Assembly: GCA_023974075.1 (NCBI GenBank)
Contig: CM043798.1
Coordinates: 5,899,397-5,963,396, forward strand
DNA from: Chaenocephalus aceratus
Taxonomy: Eukaryota > Chordata > Actinopteri > Perciformes > Channichthyidae
Length of the DNA: 64,000 nucleotides
Reading direction: 5' to 3'
The notes beneath the pieces were generated by a model. That model searched no databases and had not been told where the DNA came from. It saw nothing but the letters and a program-made list of their open reading frames with translations. The position numbers were made by a program, and so were the translations under genes. Numbering within the stretch: position 1 is the stretch's first letter; the number at the start of each line of letters is the position of its first letter. This document shows, piece by piece, positions 11,104 through 21,600 of this stretch.

Positions 11104-11692
11104 TGTTATGTCCAAACTGATAAGCCACAAGGTTGCAGAACTCATTATTCTCACACTAAATCACCCACCAAGCAGGCGCAACAGTTCACAAGGGCAGTCT
11201 TGTGAGTGAAACCAGATAAGGAAGTGAGTGAAAGCAAATAAGGAAGTAACAAAAGCGCGCCGAAGGCTAACCTAAGAGTTGCTAGGGTAAGCAACGGCAG
11301 ATTACACCACAAGAGAGCAGCAAAGGTGGGGGCTCCGCTAGGAACAGTATATAAGCAGGATGTATTCAGTACTCAAGGCTCAATTCAACTGGGATCTTAC
11401 ACTGACGAGCTTGTCACGGTGAGAACTCAAGAAGGAGTCCAAGGCGCTTTGTGGTATAGTATCAGATTGATATATCTTTGTTGAACTGTGTAATAAAGTG
11501 CTTATTTGAAGAAACAATCCATTGGAGTGCAATGTCTAGTTTTGTACAGCTAACAGAGAATAGTGTCTCGGACACAATTCCTTTTCCCTCAGAACTAAGA
11601 ACGGTCATCGGCAGATCCGGACGGCGACCCCGCTCTGGCCATATCCAAACGATCTGCGCGGAGGACGGACCTGGTCCGGTAAACTCCAACAG
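11104..11692 (+). mobile_element. Probable solo LTR
   Basis: Starts TGTTATGTCC, has a TATA-like GTATATAAG at about 11347 and a poly(A) signal AATAAAG at about 11492, in the order expected of U3-R-U5, and may end at CCAACA near 11692. No matching second LTR, primer-binding site or convincing target duplication was found, so both the boundary and the class are uncertain. Confidence 0.4.
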
Positions 11693-11848
11693 GGTTGGGA
11701 ACGTTTTTTGTACTCCCCTCTACCATGCTCTCTTCTACAGCCGCCATTACATGATATGCAAATTAGGCGATGGCGTAATTTAGCGACTTCTGGCGACTTT
11801 TTGGACAGCCAATAGCTACTTTCCTTACTAAGGAGTTGGCAACACTGT

Positions 11849-13158
11849 GTGAAGGCACCACCACCGCCACGCGCATGCGCAGTGTCGGTGGGTATTGTCG
11901 ATAAGGGGCACCACTATGTTCAGACACTAGAGGGCCCCATAACACAACAAATAGAGACTCAGAGAGGAGGAGATGTGACATCCTCACTGGCTCTATGGAG
12001 CACGCAGTGGAAGATGCTCACATCATCTGCTTGGGTTTTCAAGACAGTAACACAGGGCTACAGGCTCCAATTCGCTGTCACCCCTCCTCGCTTCTCGGGC
12101 ATTCTGCACTCGCAGGCCCGAGGAGAGTCAGCCCTCATTTTGGAGAAAGAGATTCTCTCACTCCTAGAAAAGAGGGCTATATCTATTGTACCCGCCGAGC
12201 AGAGTCAGGGCGGCTTCTATTCCAAGTACTTCTTCGTTCCCAAACGGGGAGGGAACGGAATTCGGCCAATACTTGATTTAAGGGCTCTCAACAAATATCT
12301 AAAAAGATATAAATTCAGAATGCTCACTCACACATCTCTGCTGCGGCTCGTGCGAAAAGATGACTGGTTTACATCAGTCGACCTGAAAGATGCGTATTTT
12401 CACATCCCAGTATATTACCCACACAGGAAATATCTGAGATTCGCATTTCAGGGGATCTGTTATGAATACAGAGTACTCCCCTTTGGTCTGTCTCTCAGTC
12501 CAAGGGTGTTTGTACGGCGTACGGAAGCCGCGATAGCCCCGTTGAGACAACAGGGCATTCGCCTGGCGACCTACATGGACGACTGGCTGCTTCTCGCACA
12601 GTCGGAGCAGGAGGCTGTTACGCAGACAAATGTCCTCGTAAAGCACCTGCTCAACCTGGGTTTCATAATAAACACAGAGAAGAGCATGTTGTGCCCCGCG
12701 CAGACTATACTCTTTCTGGGTTTACACCTGAACTCGGTGCCCTTTTCAGCTCGCTTGTCAGCGGAAAGAGTGAAAGCTTTCAGAGCTTGTCTTGCTCTTT
12801 TCCAGCTGCGCAAACATGTTCTCTTCAGATCATGCTTGCGATTGCTGGGGCTCATGGCATCAGCCATCCTGGTCGTACGACTGGGACGCTTACACATGAG
12901 GGAGTTTTCAGCGCTGCGTGGCCGCCCTAAAACTAAACCCTGCGCGCCGCGGAGAGTGATGGTTACTGTGAGATGCGTAATGGCACTGCGCCACTGGCTG
13001 CAACCGACTTTTCTAGTACGAGGTGTGCCCATGGGTGCTGTCCTTTCACGGAAAGTGGTCACCACGAACGCATGTCTGACAGGTTGGGGAGGTATTTATG
13101 AAGGTCCCCCGGTGAGGGGTCTCTGGAGCAGAGACCTCCAGCAGGGCGCACATTAATT
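11849..13158 (+). pseudogene. DIRS reverse transcriptase
   Basis: The frame runs 435 codons to a stop at 13156-13158. RT features are GYRLQFAVTPPRFSGI, SKYFFVPKRGG, RPILDLRALNKYL, SVDLKDAYFHIPV, RVLPFGLSLSP and the catalytic box TYMDDWLLLAQ. The C-terminus enters RNase H at VVTTNACLTGWGG, where the usual first catalytic Asp (TTDAS) is Asn. A single extra G near 13145 shifts the frame; the next frame continues INYLELLAVFLTLKRFLPFL. RT was probably close to intact until recently, but the shift and the D-to-N change argue this copy is inactive. Confidence 0.88.
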
Positions 13159-13860
13159 ACCTGGAGCTTTTAGCTGTGTTTCTCACCCTAAAACGCTTTC
13201 TGCCTTTCCTCAGGGGACATCACGTCCTCGTGAGGACAGACGATACGACCACAATATCGTATATTAACCGCCAAGGGGGTTTGCGGTCTCTCCAGTTACA
13301 CATGCTGGCACGCAAACTTATCCTATGGAGCGGTAGACGTCTCCTCTCTCTGAGAGCGATGCACGTACCGGGAGTGATGAACCTCGGGGCAGATCTACTG
13401 TCCAGAGGTGCACCACTTTATGCAGACTGGACTCTACATCCAAGGATTGTGAGCCAGCTGTGGGTGCGTTACGGCAGAGCCGCGGTGGATCTGTTCGCAT
13501 CGAAAGACAATGCTCAGTGTCAGATGTTCTTTTCGATGCGGGATCTTAATGCACCGTTAGGCGTGGATGCACTCGCGCACGATTGGCCCCCGGGCCTTCT
13601 GTACGCTTTTCCACCCCTGGCTCTGATACCTCCAACTCTGGCCAGAGTGAGAGAGCAACGCCACCCACTTATTCTGATAGCTTCAGACTGGCCAGCTATG
13701 TACTGGCTAGTGGAGATATATCAGCTGCTGTGCGGGCAGCCATGGCAGCTCCCACTACGCAGGGACATACTATCCCAAGCGGGGGGGGCGATCTTTCACC
13801 CACACCCAGAGCGCTTGGCTCTATGGGCCTGGCCCGTGAGCGGTACCATAATCGGGGGTG
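13159..13860 (+). pseudogene. DIRS RNase H and following region
   Basis: Continues after the one-base frameshift. NYLELLAVFLTLKRFLPFL, VRTDDTTTISYINRQGG and HVPGVMNLGADLLSRG are the RNase H strands and helices with their acidic residues. Next come ADWTLHPRIVSQLWVRYG and LFASKDNAQCQMFFS, then HDWPPGLLYAFPPLALIPP, the conserved DIRS segment between RNase H and the recombinase. The open frame runs on to 14021. Confidence 0.85.
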
Positions 13861-13879
13861 CTAATGTCATAATGACCAA

Positions 13880-14224
13880 GCCCCCTGTGTCCTGGGCTAT
13901 CCCTTACAAGGGCAAGCCTGTTACTAAGCAACGGCTCTCCCACAGTTTTGTGGAAGCAATTGCTGTGGGGCCCGTACAAGTCAGAGCTCGCAGGCACCCT
14001 CGGGTTCGCGAGTTCTCTTGACTCAGGGTCTGGCTGCATCCTGGGCTCTGTCCAGGATGTCTCCCATCCGAGACATTGGTGCAAGCGGCGAGCTGGTCCT
14101 CGCCGCTCACTTTTGTCCGCCTTTTAACAGTCTGGACAGTTCTACTCCCAGTTTTGACTCAAGCAGTGCTGGGCACCTGGTTGAGTCGGAGCCCTACCTG
14201 TTAAAGTTCTGGTCGGTTTGGTGA
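13880..14224 (+). pseudogene. DIRS tyrosine recombinase, worn C-terminal tail
   Basis: Pieces recognisable in two frames are KPVTKQRLSHSFVEAIA, GLAASWALSR and VQAASWSSPLTFVR, the usual end of a DIRS recombinase. The HSTRG box that should hold catalytic His and Arg is lost at about 14015 (it reads as TQG or DSG by frame). The central recombinase domain with the first catalytic Arg is absent, so a large internal deletion removed it. Confidence 0.65.
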
Positions 14225-14229
14225 TTTTC

Positions 14230-14475
14230 GAGATAAGCTCGTCTGGCAATACGGGAGCTACAATATCCCATAGTGAGACATTGAACGGAGTGTTATGAAT
14301 GAGAACTATAGGTTACTTACGTAACCCCAGTCTCAGAGTAACATGAAGTGAGATGCACCAGACGGCCCTCTTTGCTATGGTGAAGCGAGAAGAGGTGCTT
14401 ATTTTGAATGACGCATGCGCTGTGGCGCAAGCTACTTATAGGGGGTGATTTCCCCTGACGCTGACGTCAAGATCA
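14230..14475 (+). repeat. DIRS right terminal repeat and internal complementary region
   Basis: Contains GGTTACTTACGTAACCCCAG and AGATGCACCAGACGGCCC, equivalent to the termini of the second DIRS at 44060-46500. A short inverse (TCGTCTGG, 14238 region) upstream matches the layout of an internal complementary region before the right repeat. The end is near 14475, where SAMD3-like sequence begins. Confidence 0.55.
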
Positions 14476-14981
14476 CCAGCCAGGCTCAAAACTTCAAGAA
14501 TGTGTTAAAAACACTAGCAACTAGGCATCAGCACATGGTGGCATACTATCTCAGTGCACCATCATTCTTTAAACCACATCAACAGACATCAAATGTCTCT
14601 TCTGTCTTGGTTTCAGAGCTTCCTGAGGTTGCAAAAGAGCACATTGGACAAAAAACAGACAGCCACATGATTTACAACACATCCAGGATCATTATTGATG
14701 GTACTAATTATGATGTTGGGATGTTTGTATCTGCAGGGCAGGAGGGGGGTCTGCCTCAGTTTAGCAAAATCAAACAGATCCTCCTTGTTAACCACAATGT
14801 CACATTTCTCTGCCGAAAACACAAATCATGCTACATTGAACATTTGAGATCATTTCAACTTTACCCAGGGAATATGACTGTCCACAGCATATCAGAGCTC
14901 AATGATAGCTCACCACTTTCTGCATACAATATAGAAGGAAAACTGCTGTTGACACCAAAACGATTCATCCTGCTTCACTGA
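14476..14981 (+). pseudogene. C-terminal fragment of a fish SAMD3-like family protein
   Basis: One open frame (from about 14476, truncated at its 5' side by the DIRS terminus) with LATRHQHMVAYYLSAPSFFK, SELPEVAKEHIGQKTDSHMI, VSAGQEGGLPQFSKIKQI and the end LLLTPKRFILLH. I recognise this as the tail of a large, repeatedly amplified fish family often annotated as uncharacterised or SAMD3-like. Function unknown. It precedes the start of another member of the family at 15203 in the same direction. Confidence 0.55.
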
Positions 14982-15202
14982 AAGTACACTTTAAGGAAAA
15001 CAGTGCAACTGTATTGAAACCCCATTTTAACATGGCAGGTATACAGTTTTTGCCCACATAAACAGAAATCTATAATGTCATATAGAGACTATACTTTTGG
15101 TAAAAGATGATAAGTACCTACGTTGATATTTTTTGTATGCATTACATCTATGTAAATAAATGTCCCTCTTTTTCTATTTCAATACCTCATTGTGTCTCTC
15201 AG

Positions 15203-17214
15203 ATGATGGCAGAATCCCAGAAATTCCTGCTGCGAGTTTATATTGCTACAGATGTTGCCATAAAGGTAACTGACTGAGCGGCCAGAGTCAGTTGAAGAGC
15301 TAATCAACATACTGCGTGAGAAAGTCAAGCCAAAACTGGACTTCGAGTTTACCCTGCAGTATGAGGATCCTGACTTTGGTGGACAACTTAGCTGTCTCCT
15401 TGATATCCAAGAATTACCAGAGAAGGGCACTTTAAAAGTAGTCACATCGGAAAGTGATATTAGCTCATGTGCAAGTTCCGATACAGACATCCTTCCTCAT
15501 GTGTCAGTAAGAGAGCGTCAGAAGACCTGGTCTGACATTTTCCCTGTGCCCACTTTTTCCTATGAAGTAGAACATGTGCTTGGAGAGGGAAACAGTGCCA
15601 GTGAAGAAATGAGAATCCAGATTTTGCAGGAAGTTAAGAAAAGTGAGAAGAACCTCATCTTGATAGAAAAGCTCATGCAGATGACTTTTGCCCTTCGTCG
15701 CTAGGAGATCGTTCAAGAAAATCCCTTGGTCAGGGACTTTTTAGAGAAATGGCCAGGCCCTCCGGATGGAATCACAGGTAAAACACGGATGTTCTCAGAC
15801 CTTTTAATCTTTCTCTTTTCTGCCCCTTGTCACATCTTTCTCATAGTCTGCACACCGTTTCCCAATTGTGCTTGCAGAAACTGCCTACTTTGCACACAAT
15901 GGAACAGTGTTGTTGTTCAATGTTAATATATTATAAAACAATATTTATTTTTATAATATAAATAATAATACAAATTAAATGAATACTTCGATATGGTCAT
16001 GTTGTAATATATTTTTACGGAAACAACAAAAGGGTTGCATCACTAATAATTTTACAGTTGCATATCCATTAATGATCTTTATACATTTGTGTGTTCCTGT
16101 GAGTTTCAACTAATCACAAACGTCAACCTACGGAACCAGTTCTTTTCTGAACTAGACAGACACACCCTGCGACTGATTGCCTTGTACAGGCAGAAGGCGG
16201 CACGCACTGGCAAGGTATCTGAGGCCCTGCGTGAAATGCTAAGGATTTGTGATCTCCAGGTGAGTTTACTAGAAGTTTGGTCCAAATATCAATGCTTATT
16301 TACTTTTACACAAAAACCACATTCATTCAAATTCACATCATAAACAGATAATGTAAAAGATACTGGATTGTATTTTTCAGAAGAGTGTCACAAATATAAC
16401 GATAACAGATAGGGGAAAAAATAAATTAAATTATTAATTGAATTAGACAACAATCCAAAATAAATATGTATATATTAATTTAAAAAAAGCCATTGCTTTT
16501 TAATTATGCTAGTTTTTGCTTGTCTTTCCAGGAAGTACAGGATGTCCACATGAAACGCAATGCAGCCCTTCGAGCCCTTCCATTATACCTGCGTGAGGAG
16601 GACCCACAGTTCTTCAAGTCTTGGAGCGTAAGTATTTAGTGCACTCAAAGTACTGCTAGTGAGGTCAGAATGTGTGCTTGTAAGAAACTGTTTAGCTATT
16701 TTACCCTTCCAGTTAAAAAAAACAAACAGACGGGAGCAATCAAAAAAAATTCAGATATATAAAAGAAAGGTTCACCTAAACACATTTTTGAAATACCTTC
16801 CTATATACTTACCTGTTGAGGAATATGTGAATGAGATTGTTTAGTTACTTCAAGTCAACCTTACAGTTGGACTCTATGCATTTCCAGGCAGAGGAGGTGG
16901 ACCGGCCAGACATCACCAATACACCGGTTGCTATTGTCAGCATGGTCACCGAGGGCACTCCAAGTGAAGTTGATCTCAGTCCGGCAAGTACTGCTATTCT
17001 GGTGGAAGGTAATTTCGTCATCAGCAATATCCCCAGGATGACGGATTCCTTTGCATTGTTGTTCGGCTTGATGTACGTGTTACATTTGGACTACCCCAAG
17101 AAACTCATCAACACTTTCACTTTCATACAGAAAGTGCTCATGGGCCTTGATGATGGTAAACCACTGAAACCCTGCCTACTCAATCTAAAAAATGACCTGT
17201 TACTGAGAGAGTAG
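15203..17214 (+). pseudogene. SAMD3-like multi-exon gene copy, inactivated
   Basis: Exon 1 (15203-15777) begins MMAESQKFLLRVYIATDVAI, a ubiquitin- or PB1-like N-terminal fold, and includes FTLQYEDPDFGGQLSCLLDI and RQKTWSDIFPVPTFSYEVEH. Later exons lie at about 16103-16259 (NLRNQFFSELDRHTLRLIAL), 16532-16627 (MKRNAALRALPLYLREEDP) and 16888-17214 (VDRPDITNTPVAIV ... GLMYVLHLDYPKKL ... GLDDGKPLKP). Donors and acceptors are canonical. Two lesions: a one-base shift near 15271 (the next frame continues LTERPESVEELINILREK) and an in-frame TAG at 15702-15704. No SAM domain is seen; the name comes from the common annotation of relatives. Function unknown. Confidence 0.65.
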
Positions 17215-17617
17215 GCCGTGTTACAGGTTGAAACTTTGCACATGCCAATGTTTGTGTTGCACAGTTAATTATTTGATAGTTTGTTGCTTAAAGCAGTTTA
17301 ATGTTTATATTTGGTAGAATATGTCTTTCCCCTAAATCTACCTCAGTTGTTCATGCTTGCACAGAAAGTGCTGATGGGCCTTGGGCTGCCAACTCAATCT
17401 AAAAAAAGTACCTGTTACTGAGAGAGTAGGCCGTGTTACAGGTTGAAACTTTGCACATGCCAATGTTTGTGTTGCACAGTTAATTTGTTGCGTAAAGCAG
17501 TTGAATGATGTTTACATTTGGTAGAATATGTCTAAATCTACCTCAGTTGTTCATGTTTGCACTGAAAGTGCTGATGGTCCTTGATGGTGGTAAACCACTG
17601 AAACCCTGTGCCTACAG
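17118..17617 (+). repeat. Tandem duplication of the SAMD3-like 3' end
   Basis: The block from ACAGAAAGTGCTCATGGGCC through GAGAGAGTAGGCCGTGTTAC and CATGCCAATGTTTGTGTTGC recurs from about 17361 and again, partly, from 17558, with deletions inside each later copy. The third copy stops at 17617, where the Ngaro-like element begins. Confidence 0.8.
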
Positions 17618-17792
17618 TTCAATCAGGACAGACATGATGTATGGAATACATATTTATTATCGGTCACATTATATCAATGAAACATAATGATGATAGTTCA
17701 TCACAAATGAATGAAATGTTGTTTTGGCGATTAGGCCCAGGTTTTTGTAGGATATCAATCGGGAAGGGAAGAACCGTTTCCGATGAACCCCC
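17618..17792 (-). repeat. Ngaro B2 repeat
   Basis: 175 bp, near-identical to 19506-19680; both run from TTCAATCAGGA to GATGAACCCCC. Its outer edge (17618) is the element terminus against the third SAMD3-like 3' end copy. Confidence 0.88.
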
Positions 17793-17990
17793 CTGGGTCT
17801 AGACACTGGTGGTGGTGATAAGTGGTTAGGTCCGGTTGGAAGGGAGAAGGTTAAGCTTGGTCCTGAGTTCAATCAATCGATCAATGTTTAGTCATATAGC
17901 CCAATATCACGAATGTTACATTTGTCTCAGTGGTCTTCACAGTGTGTACAGAATATCAGTATGACAATACGACACCCTCTGTCCTTAGAC
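17793..17990. repeat. Ngaro-associated repetitive tail, left of the hAT
   Basis: Contains TTTAGTCATATAGCCCAATATCAC and continues beyond the hAT at 19047 (TCACATCGTACAAGGAAAAAC, GGGAGAAACCTCAGGGAGAG). This sequence is common in fish genomes. The two halves rejoin once the hAT and one duplication copy are removed. Confidence 0.6.
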
Positions 17991-19046
17991 CAGGGGTGGG
18001 GAACCTCAGGCCCGCGAGACCATTTGGTGTGGCCCTCGAGGTAATTTATAAACACACGCAAAAAAGAAAAAAAATTACAGAAATCTAGACCGCAAAATAA
18101 TTAAACAAGTGAGTGCCTGTTTTTCCTGGCCAAGGTCAGGGTCCTTGAACACAACACAAGCCTAACGTGTCATCACGTGGTATATGTCTGACGGGTGCAG
18201 TTCTGACGGAGAGCACCAGAACGCAGCTCCGCTCCGGCACTTCCAAAAATTGCAGTACCCGCCATAAGGAGCCGTACACATGCTGCAGTTTCTGCGTGGC
18301 TGTGTCTTTAGTTGAAAGCCCAGTGGCGATCTGTTCATCTGTCATACTGATCATACAGTCAATAACTTTGTTGTTATTAGCATCTGGTTAGCTAGCTATG
18401 CTAACGATTATAAGAAGCTTTTTCTACAACCAGTGAGGTAAAGGCACATCTTTATATGATCATTATAATTATAAAAAAATAAGAGAATAAAGTAAACGGG
18501 TATAAAATACTATATGACAGCAAAAAAAAGTTGTCATTAATAAACAAGAATATAGTTTGAAAGGGGAGTGATTTGTAAAATATCCATAAAGAAAAAGAAA
18601 ATCTGTTTACAGTTCTGTTTCAAATGGGTGTTGAGAGATGTTTCCATAGAACTCCTAATGTTGCTCTCAAAGTGCACCAGATTGATGCTTTTAACTTCAA
18701 CATTTAAAAAAAAAATCTTCCTGGACCCCCCTAGAGGAGGTTAGGTCCCCCCCTCACTTAAATCATGTCCACATGGATAGGAAACTAAATACCTTTGCAC
18801 ACATCTTGTGTCTGTTCTCTTTCTGTTTTGGTGGTCATGCCACAACCGTGCACGTGCATGCATGCGTGAGTCATGGCAAGATCTGGATTAAGAGGTTGCT
18901 TTTTCTTTGCACAGCATGAAAGAAAGGTGAAATGAGTGGGCTGTGATGTTAGTATTTTTAAGCAGAGGTCAATCATTTGTACGGCCCTCGGAGGATGTTG
19001 AAAACATTGAAATGGCCCTTGAGAGGAAAAAGGTTCCCCACCCCTG
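17991..19046. mobile_element. Non-autonomous hAT element, 1056 bp
   Basis: Ends CAGGGGTGGGGAACCT and AGGTTCCCCACCCCTG, a 16 bp perfect inverted pair. The 8 bp duplication CCTTAGAC lies at 17983-17990 and 19047-19054. Subterminal segments (CCCGCGAGACCATTTGGTG; ACGGCCCTCGGAGGATGTTG) follow the common hAT pattern. No transposase is readable. Confidence 0.92.
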
Positions 19047-19290
19047 CCTTAGACCCTCACATCGTACAAGGAAAAACTTCCGAAGAAAACCCAGTTTAAA
19101 GGGAAAAATGGGAGAAACCTCAGGGAGAGCAACAGAGGAGGGATCCCTCTCCCGGGACGGACAGACGTGCAATAGATGCCGTGTGTAAATTGAAAAGATT
19201 ATACATTTGCAACATAGGTAGTCCGAATGTTTGGAAATGCATGTGTGTGCATGCATGGAGTTGAAAGCAGGAGGCGAAGGGGTGGAGGAG
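19047..19290. repeat. Ngaro-associated repetitive tail, right of the hAT
   Basis: Continuation of the block at 17793-17990, with GACGGACAGACGTGCAATAG. It runs into the A2 repeat at 19291. Confidence 0.6.
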
Positions 19291-19505
19291 GGTTGCGCGT
19301 TGACACCTGGAAGACAGCTGATAGAACAGGGGAGAGCATAGATAGAGGGATTAACAGGTGCGATCATTAGGCTTGTAAATGGAGGGGCGTGATAGGTTAG
19401 CTGAGGAGTGGCGCTCCCTGTCATTTAGATGCAGGGAGCAAGTATTGCCATGACGAGCAATACGGAGTGTTAGGTCTTCCTGTCTGAACTTGCGCTAAGC
19501 TTCAT
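19291..19505 (-). repeat. Ngaro A2 repeat
   Basis: 215 bp, near-identical to 26279-26493, from GGTTGCGCGTTGACACCTGG to TTGCGCTAAGCTTCAT. It directly abuts B1 at 19505/19506. Confidence 0.9.
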
Positions 19506-19680
19506 TTCAATCAGGAGAGACATGATGTATGGAATACATATTTATTATCGGTCACATTATATCAATGAAACATAATGATGACAGTTCATCACAAATGAAT
19601 GAAATGTTGTTTTGGCGATTAGGCCCAGGTTTTTGTAGGATATCAATCGGGAAGGGAAGAACTGTTTCTGATGAACCCCC
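19506..19680 (-). repeat. Ngaro B1 repeat
   Basis: 175 bp, matching 17618-17792. Flush with A2, forming the circle-type junction. Confidence 0.9.
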
Positions 19681-19789
19681 AAAAGAATGAAGTATGAAGT
19701 ACTGAATGTGAATAATCTTACCTTGTGGGATGCAGCGGAAATCTATGGATGGAAAGGAGAGGTTAATACATGTGAGGATTTAAGCGACT

Positions 19790-19975
19790 GATGCCTCCCG
19801 GGCATCCTTCCTGGACGTACGGGGCATCCCGGATGGGGCATCCTGGACGTACAGGGCGTCCCGGACGTACGGGGCATCCCGGAGGGGGCATCCTGGCCGT
19901 ACAGGGCGTCCCGGACGTACAGGGCGTCCCGGACGTACGGGGCATCCCAGGTGAGCGGGGACTACCCGGACGCAC
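19790..19975. repeat. GC-rich minisatellite
   Basis: Repeats of GTACGGGGCATCCCGGA and GTACAGGGCGTCCCGGAC in units of roughly 20-35 bp. The collagen-like Gly/Pro and Arg/Pro reading frames here are products of the repeat, not genes. Confidence 0.75.
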
Positions 19976-20204
19976 CGAGCGACCCGACCAGTGCCCCGGG
20001 GCACCCGGAACGTGCGAGGCTTCCCAAATGTGCGGGGGTAACCTGACTTTAGCAGGGACACGTTATACAGACCCGAAGGTTTTACAGCCTGGACATACAG
20101 GTTTAAATATGCAGAAATAAACATGAGCCGCGGGGCGACATACGTGCTGACATGCTAAGAACCACCACCAGTTATATGCATACGTACCAATTTGTTAAGG
20201 TTTG

Positions 20205-20775
20205 GAGAGACCTTTGGATAGCCAGCACGGCATTGAGGTCGAGGCGAATGTAGGATGAGAAAGCGGAGGAGGACCACCGTCCGAGTTGTTGCAGGGATGA
20301 GGATGAGACACCTTGATTAGGCAGCGGAAGTAGCTGCGCCTATTCTAAAGGAGTGCCCCGTGTATAGAAGAGGTGATAACCCGGATTTAATGAGGACTTG
20401 TTTTAAATAGACATTGAACTGTCGTTGCGTTTAAAGGAAAATTCCCTGAGATAAGGAATAATGGTGAGAGAGAATTAGAGGTAGGTCTAAGCCGTAGGAA
20501 CTTGATCATGGCCTTATAAGGGCAGAACTGGGAGTCGATGTGGGCGGCGATGACGGAGCAGGCGCCGCCGCATTTGGAGTGTTAAAGATATAAACTAAAG
20601 TGGCTAGCGTGAAAGGATATGTCAGAAAGCTGACGTCTCGATTGGAATCGAAAGTAAGGGAAGCTGTGGTAAATTCGCCTGGTCTGAGAAAGGCATAAAA
20701 AGCTAGGAGAAATAGAGCATCGAGTAGTGCATCGATATAAGGGGAGAATAACCCACTTCTAAGTTTGGAGAGCAT
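20205..20775 (-). pseudogene. Tyrosine recombinase of the Ngaro-like element
   Basis: Starts near 20775 with LSKLRSGLFSPYIDALLDAL and LLAFYAFLRPGEFTTASLTF, where Arg of LRPGEF (about 20685) is catalytic Arg I. After frame changes come HSFRIGAATSAA (His-x-x-Arg box at 20355-20344) and LQQLGRWSSSAFSSYIRLDL (nucleophile Tyr at about 20252). All four catalytic positions survive in order, but spread over frames and interrupted by stops. It would have joined the circular DNA intermediate to the target without making a target duplication. Confidence 0.83.
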
Positions 20776-21276
20776 GAGGCGTAAAGTGGAGAGTGTAATA
20801 GGGCGTCTCCGGTCTAAGACGGGGGAAAAGTTTTAATGAGACCTTTGAGGATGAGTTTGACTGAACAGGCTGGGAAAGCCGGGATCGGAACGCGAACGTT
20901 AAACTGAACTCCTGCTAAGAGGCCCCGGATGTATTGGGGTTTGCGGTGGCGATCAGTGGCGCAGTAGCACATGAAGGCACACACGGTGGAGATGAGAACA
21001 GGTTTAAGTGTGATGCCTACGGAAAAGCAAAACGTCGCAAACGTTCTCCAAGCGAATCATATGTTTTGAGGGTGGACGCGCTAAGCCCTTCCTCATAAAC
21101 CTGCTGATTCGAGGTGCCTTTCTAGGGGGCTTCTATTTAAGAGAGAGAGAGGAGATGCAGGGGAGGAATCCTGACGGGTTGAGCGCTGGCTCCTGGGCAG
21201 AGGTTCCGGAACGTCTTGTGGGCTGACTGCGGTGATCTATGGATGAAATGAGAGATTAACATGTGGATTAAACAAT
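20776..21276. other. Ngaro interior, unreadable
   Basis: Probably worn coding sequence of the element; no domain recognised on either strand. Confidence 0.4.
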
Positions 21277-21600
21277 CTGCCGGAATCACTGCCGGGTTTA
21301 CTGTACATCATAAGATGCTGACCCGAAGGTCGACGGCCGGAATCAGCGCCGGACTTACGAGAACACTACCACTAAACAACGGCCGGAATCGCTGCCGGGC
21401 TTACTGTTCTCTGCTGGGCTTACTGTACATCATAAGATGCTTGACCCGAGAGCCACCGGCCGGAATCAGGCCGGGCTTACGTACTACCACTAAACAACGG
21501 CCGGAATCGCTGCCGGGCTTACTGTACATCATAGGATGCTGACTCGGAAGTCGACGGCCGTAATCAGCGCCGGGCTTACGTGAACACTACCACTAAACCT
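21277..21600. repeat. Minisatellite with CGGCCGGAATC units
   Basis: Segments CGGCCGGAATCAGCGCCGG, CGGAATCGCTGCCGGGCTTA and ACACTACCACTAAACAACGG alternate in about two and a half copies of a compound unit of roughly 110-130 bp. It lies inside the Ngaro-like element. Confidence 0.75.

Larger units (their letters stand above)
9397..11847. mobile_element. hAT element, 2.45 kb, with nested insertions
   Basis: Starts CAGTGTTGCCAACTTGGCGA and ends AAGGAGTTGGCAACACTG. It is flanked by the 8 bp duplication TGTGAAGG (9389-9396 and 11848-11855). No transposase body is recognisable. It contains a second hAT (9680-10635) and an LTR-like block (about 11104-11692). It interrupts the DIRS element. Confidence 0.85.
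2745..14475 (+). mobile_element. DIRS-type tyrosine-recombinase retroelement, split by three insertions
   Basis: The pieces in order are a Gag C-terminus (2755-3099), a leader to the RT domain (3100-3412), then after the insertions RT and RNase H (11860-13860), a worn tyrosine recombinase tail (13880-14224) and a terminal repeat block (14230-14475). The interrupting elements are 3421-8664, 8673-9342 and 9397-11847, each with a recognisable 8 bp target duplication. Around the breaks a unit resembling ACCACCGCCACGCGCATGCG occurs three times (about 3378, 9354, 11860), so the insertions fell into a short tandem repeat in the DIRS. The left terminal repeat was not found; the 5' side may be truncated near 2745. 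Confidence 0.7.

Noticed and set aside
12571..13065. 164-codon minus-strand frame
   Set aside because: Lies opposite the RT YMDD and following region; no independent evidence.
14445..14981. Start of the SAMD3-like fragment at the first ATG (14445)
   Set aside because: The first residues read through the DIRS terminal repeat; family sequence begins only near 14476.
19763..20124. Collagen-like and Arg/Pro-rich frames on both strands
   Set aside because: Generated by the GC-rich minisatellite.
19790..21600. Regularly spaced repeats considered as a CRISPR-like array
   Set aside because: Units vary in length, abut one another without unique spacers and sit in a eukaryotic retroelement: minisatellites.
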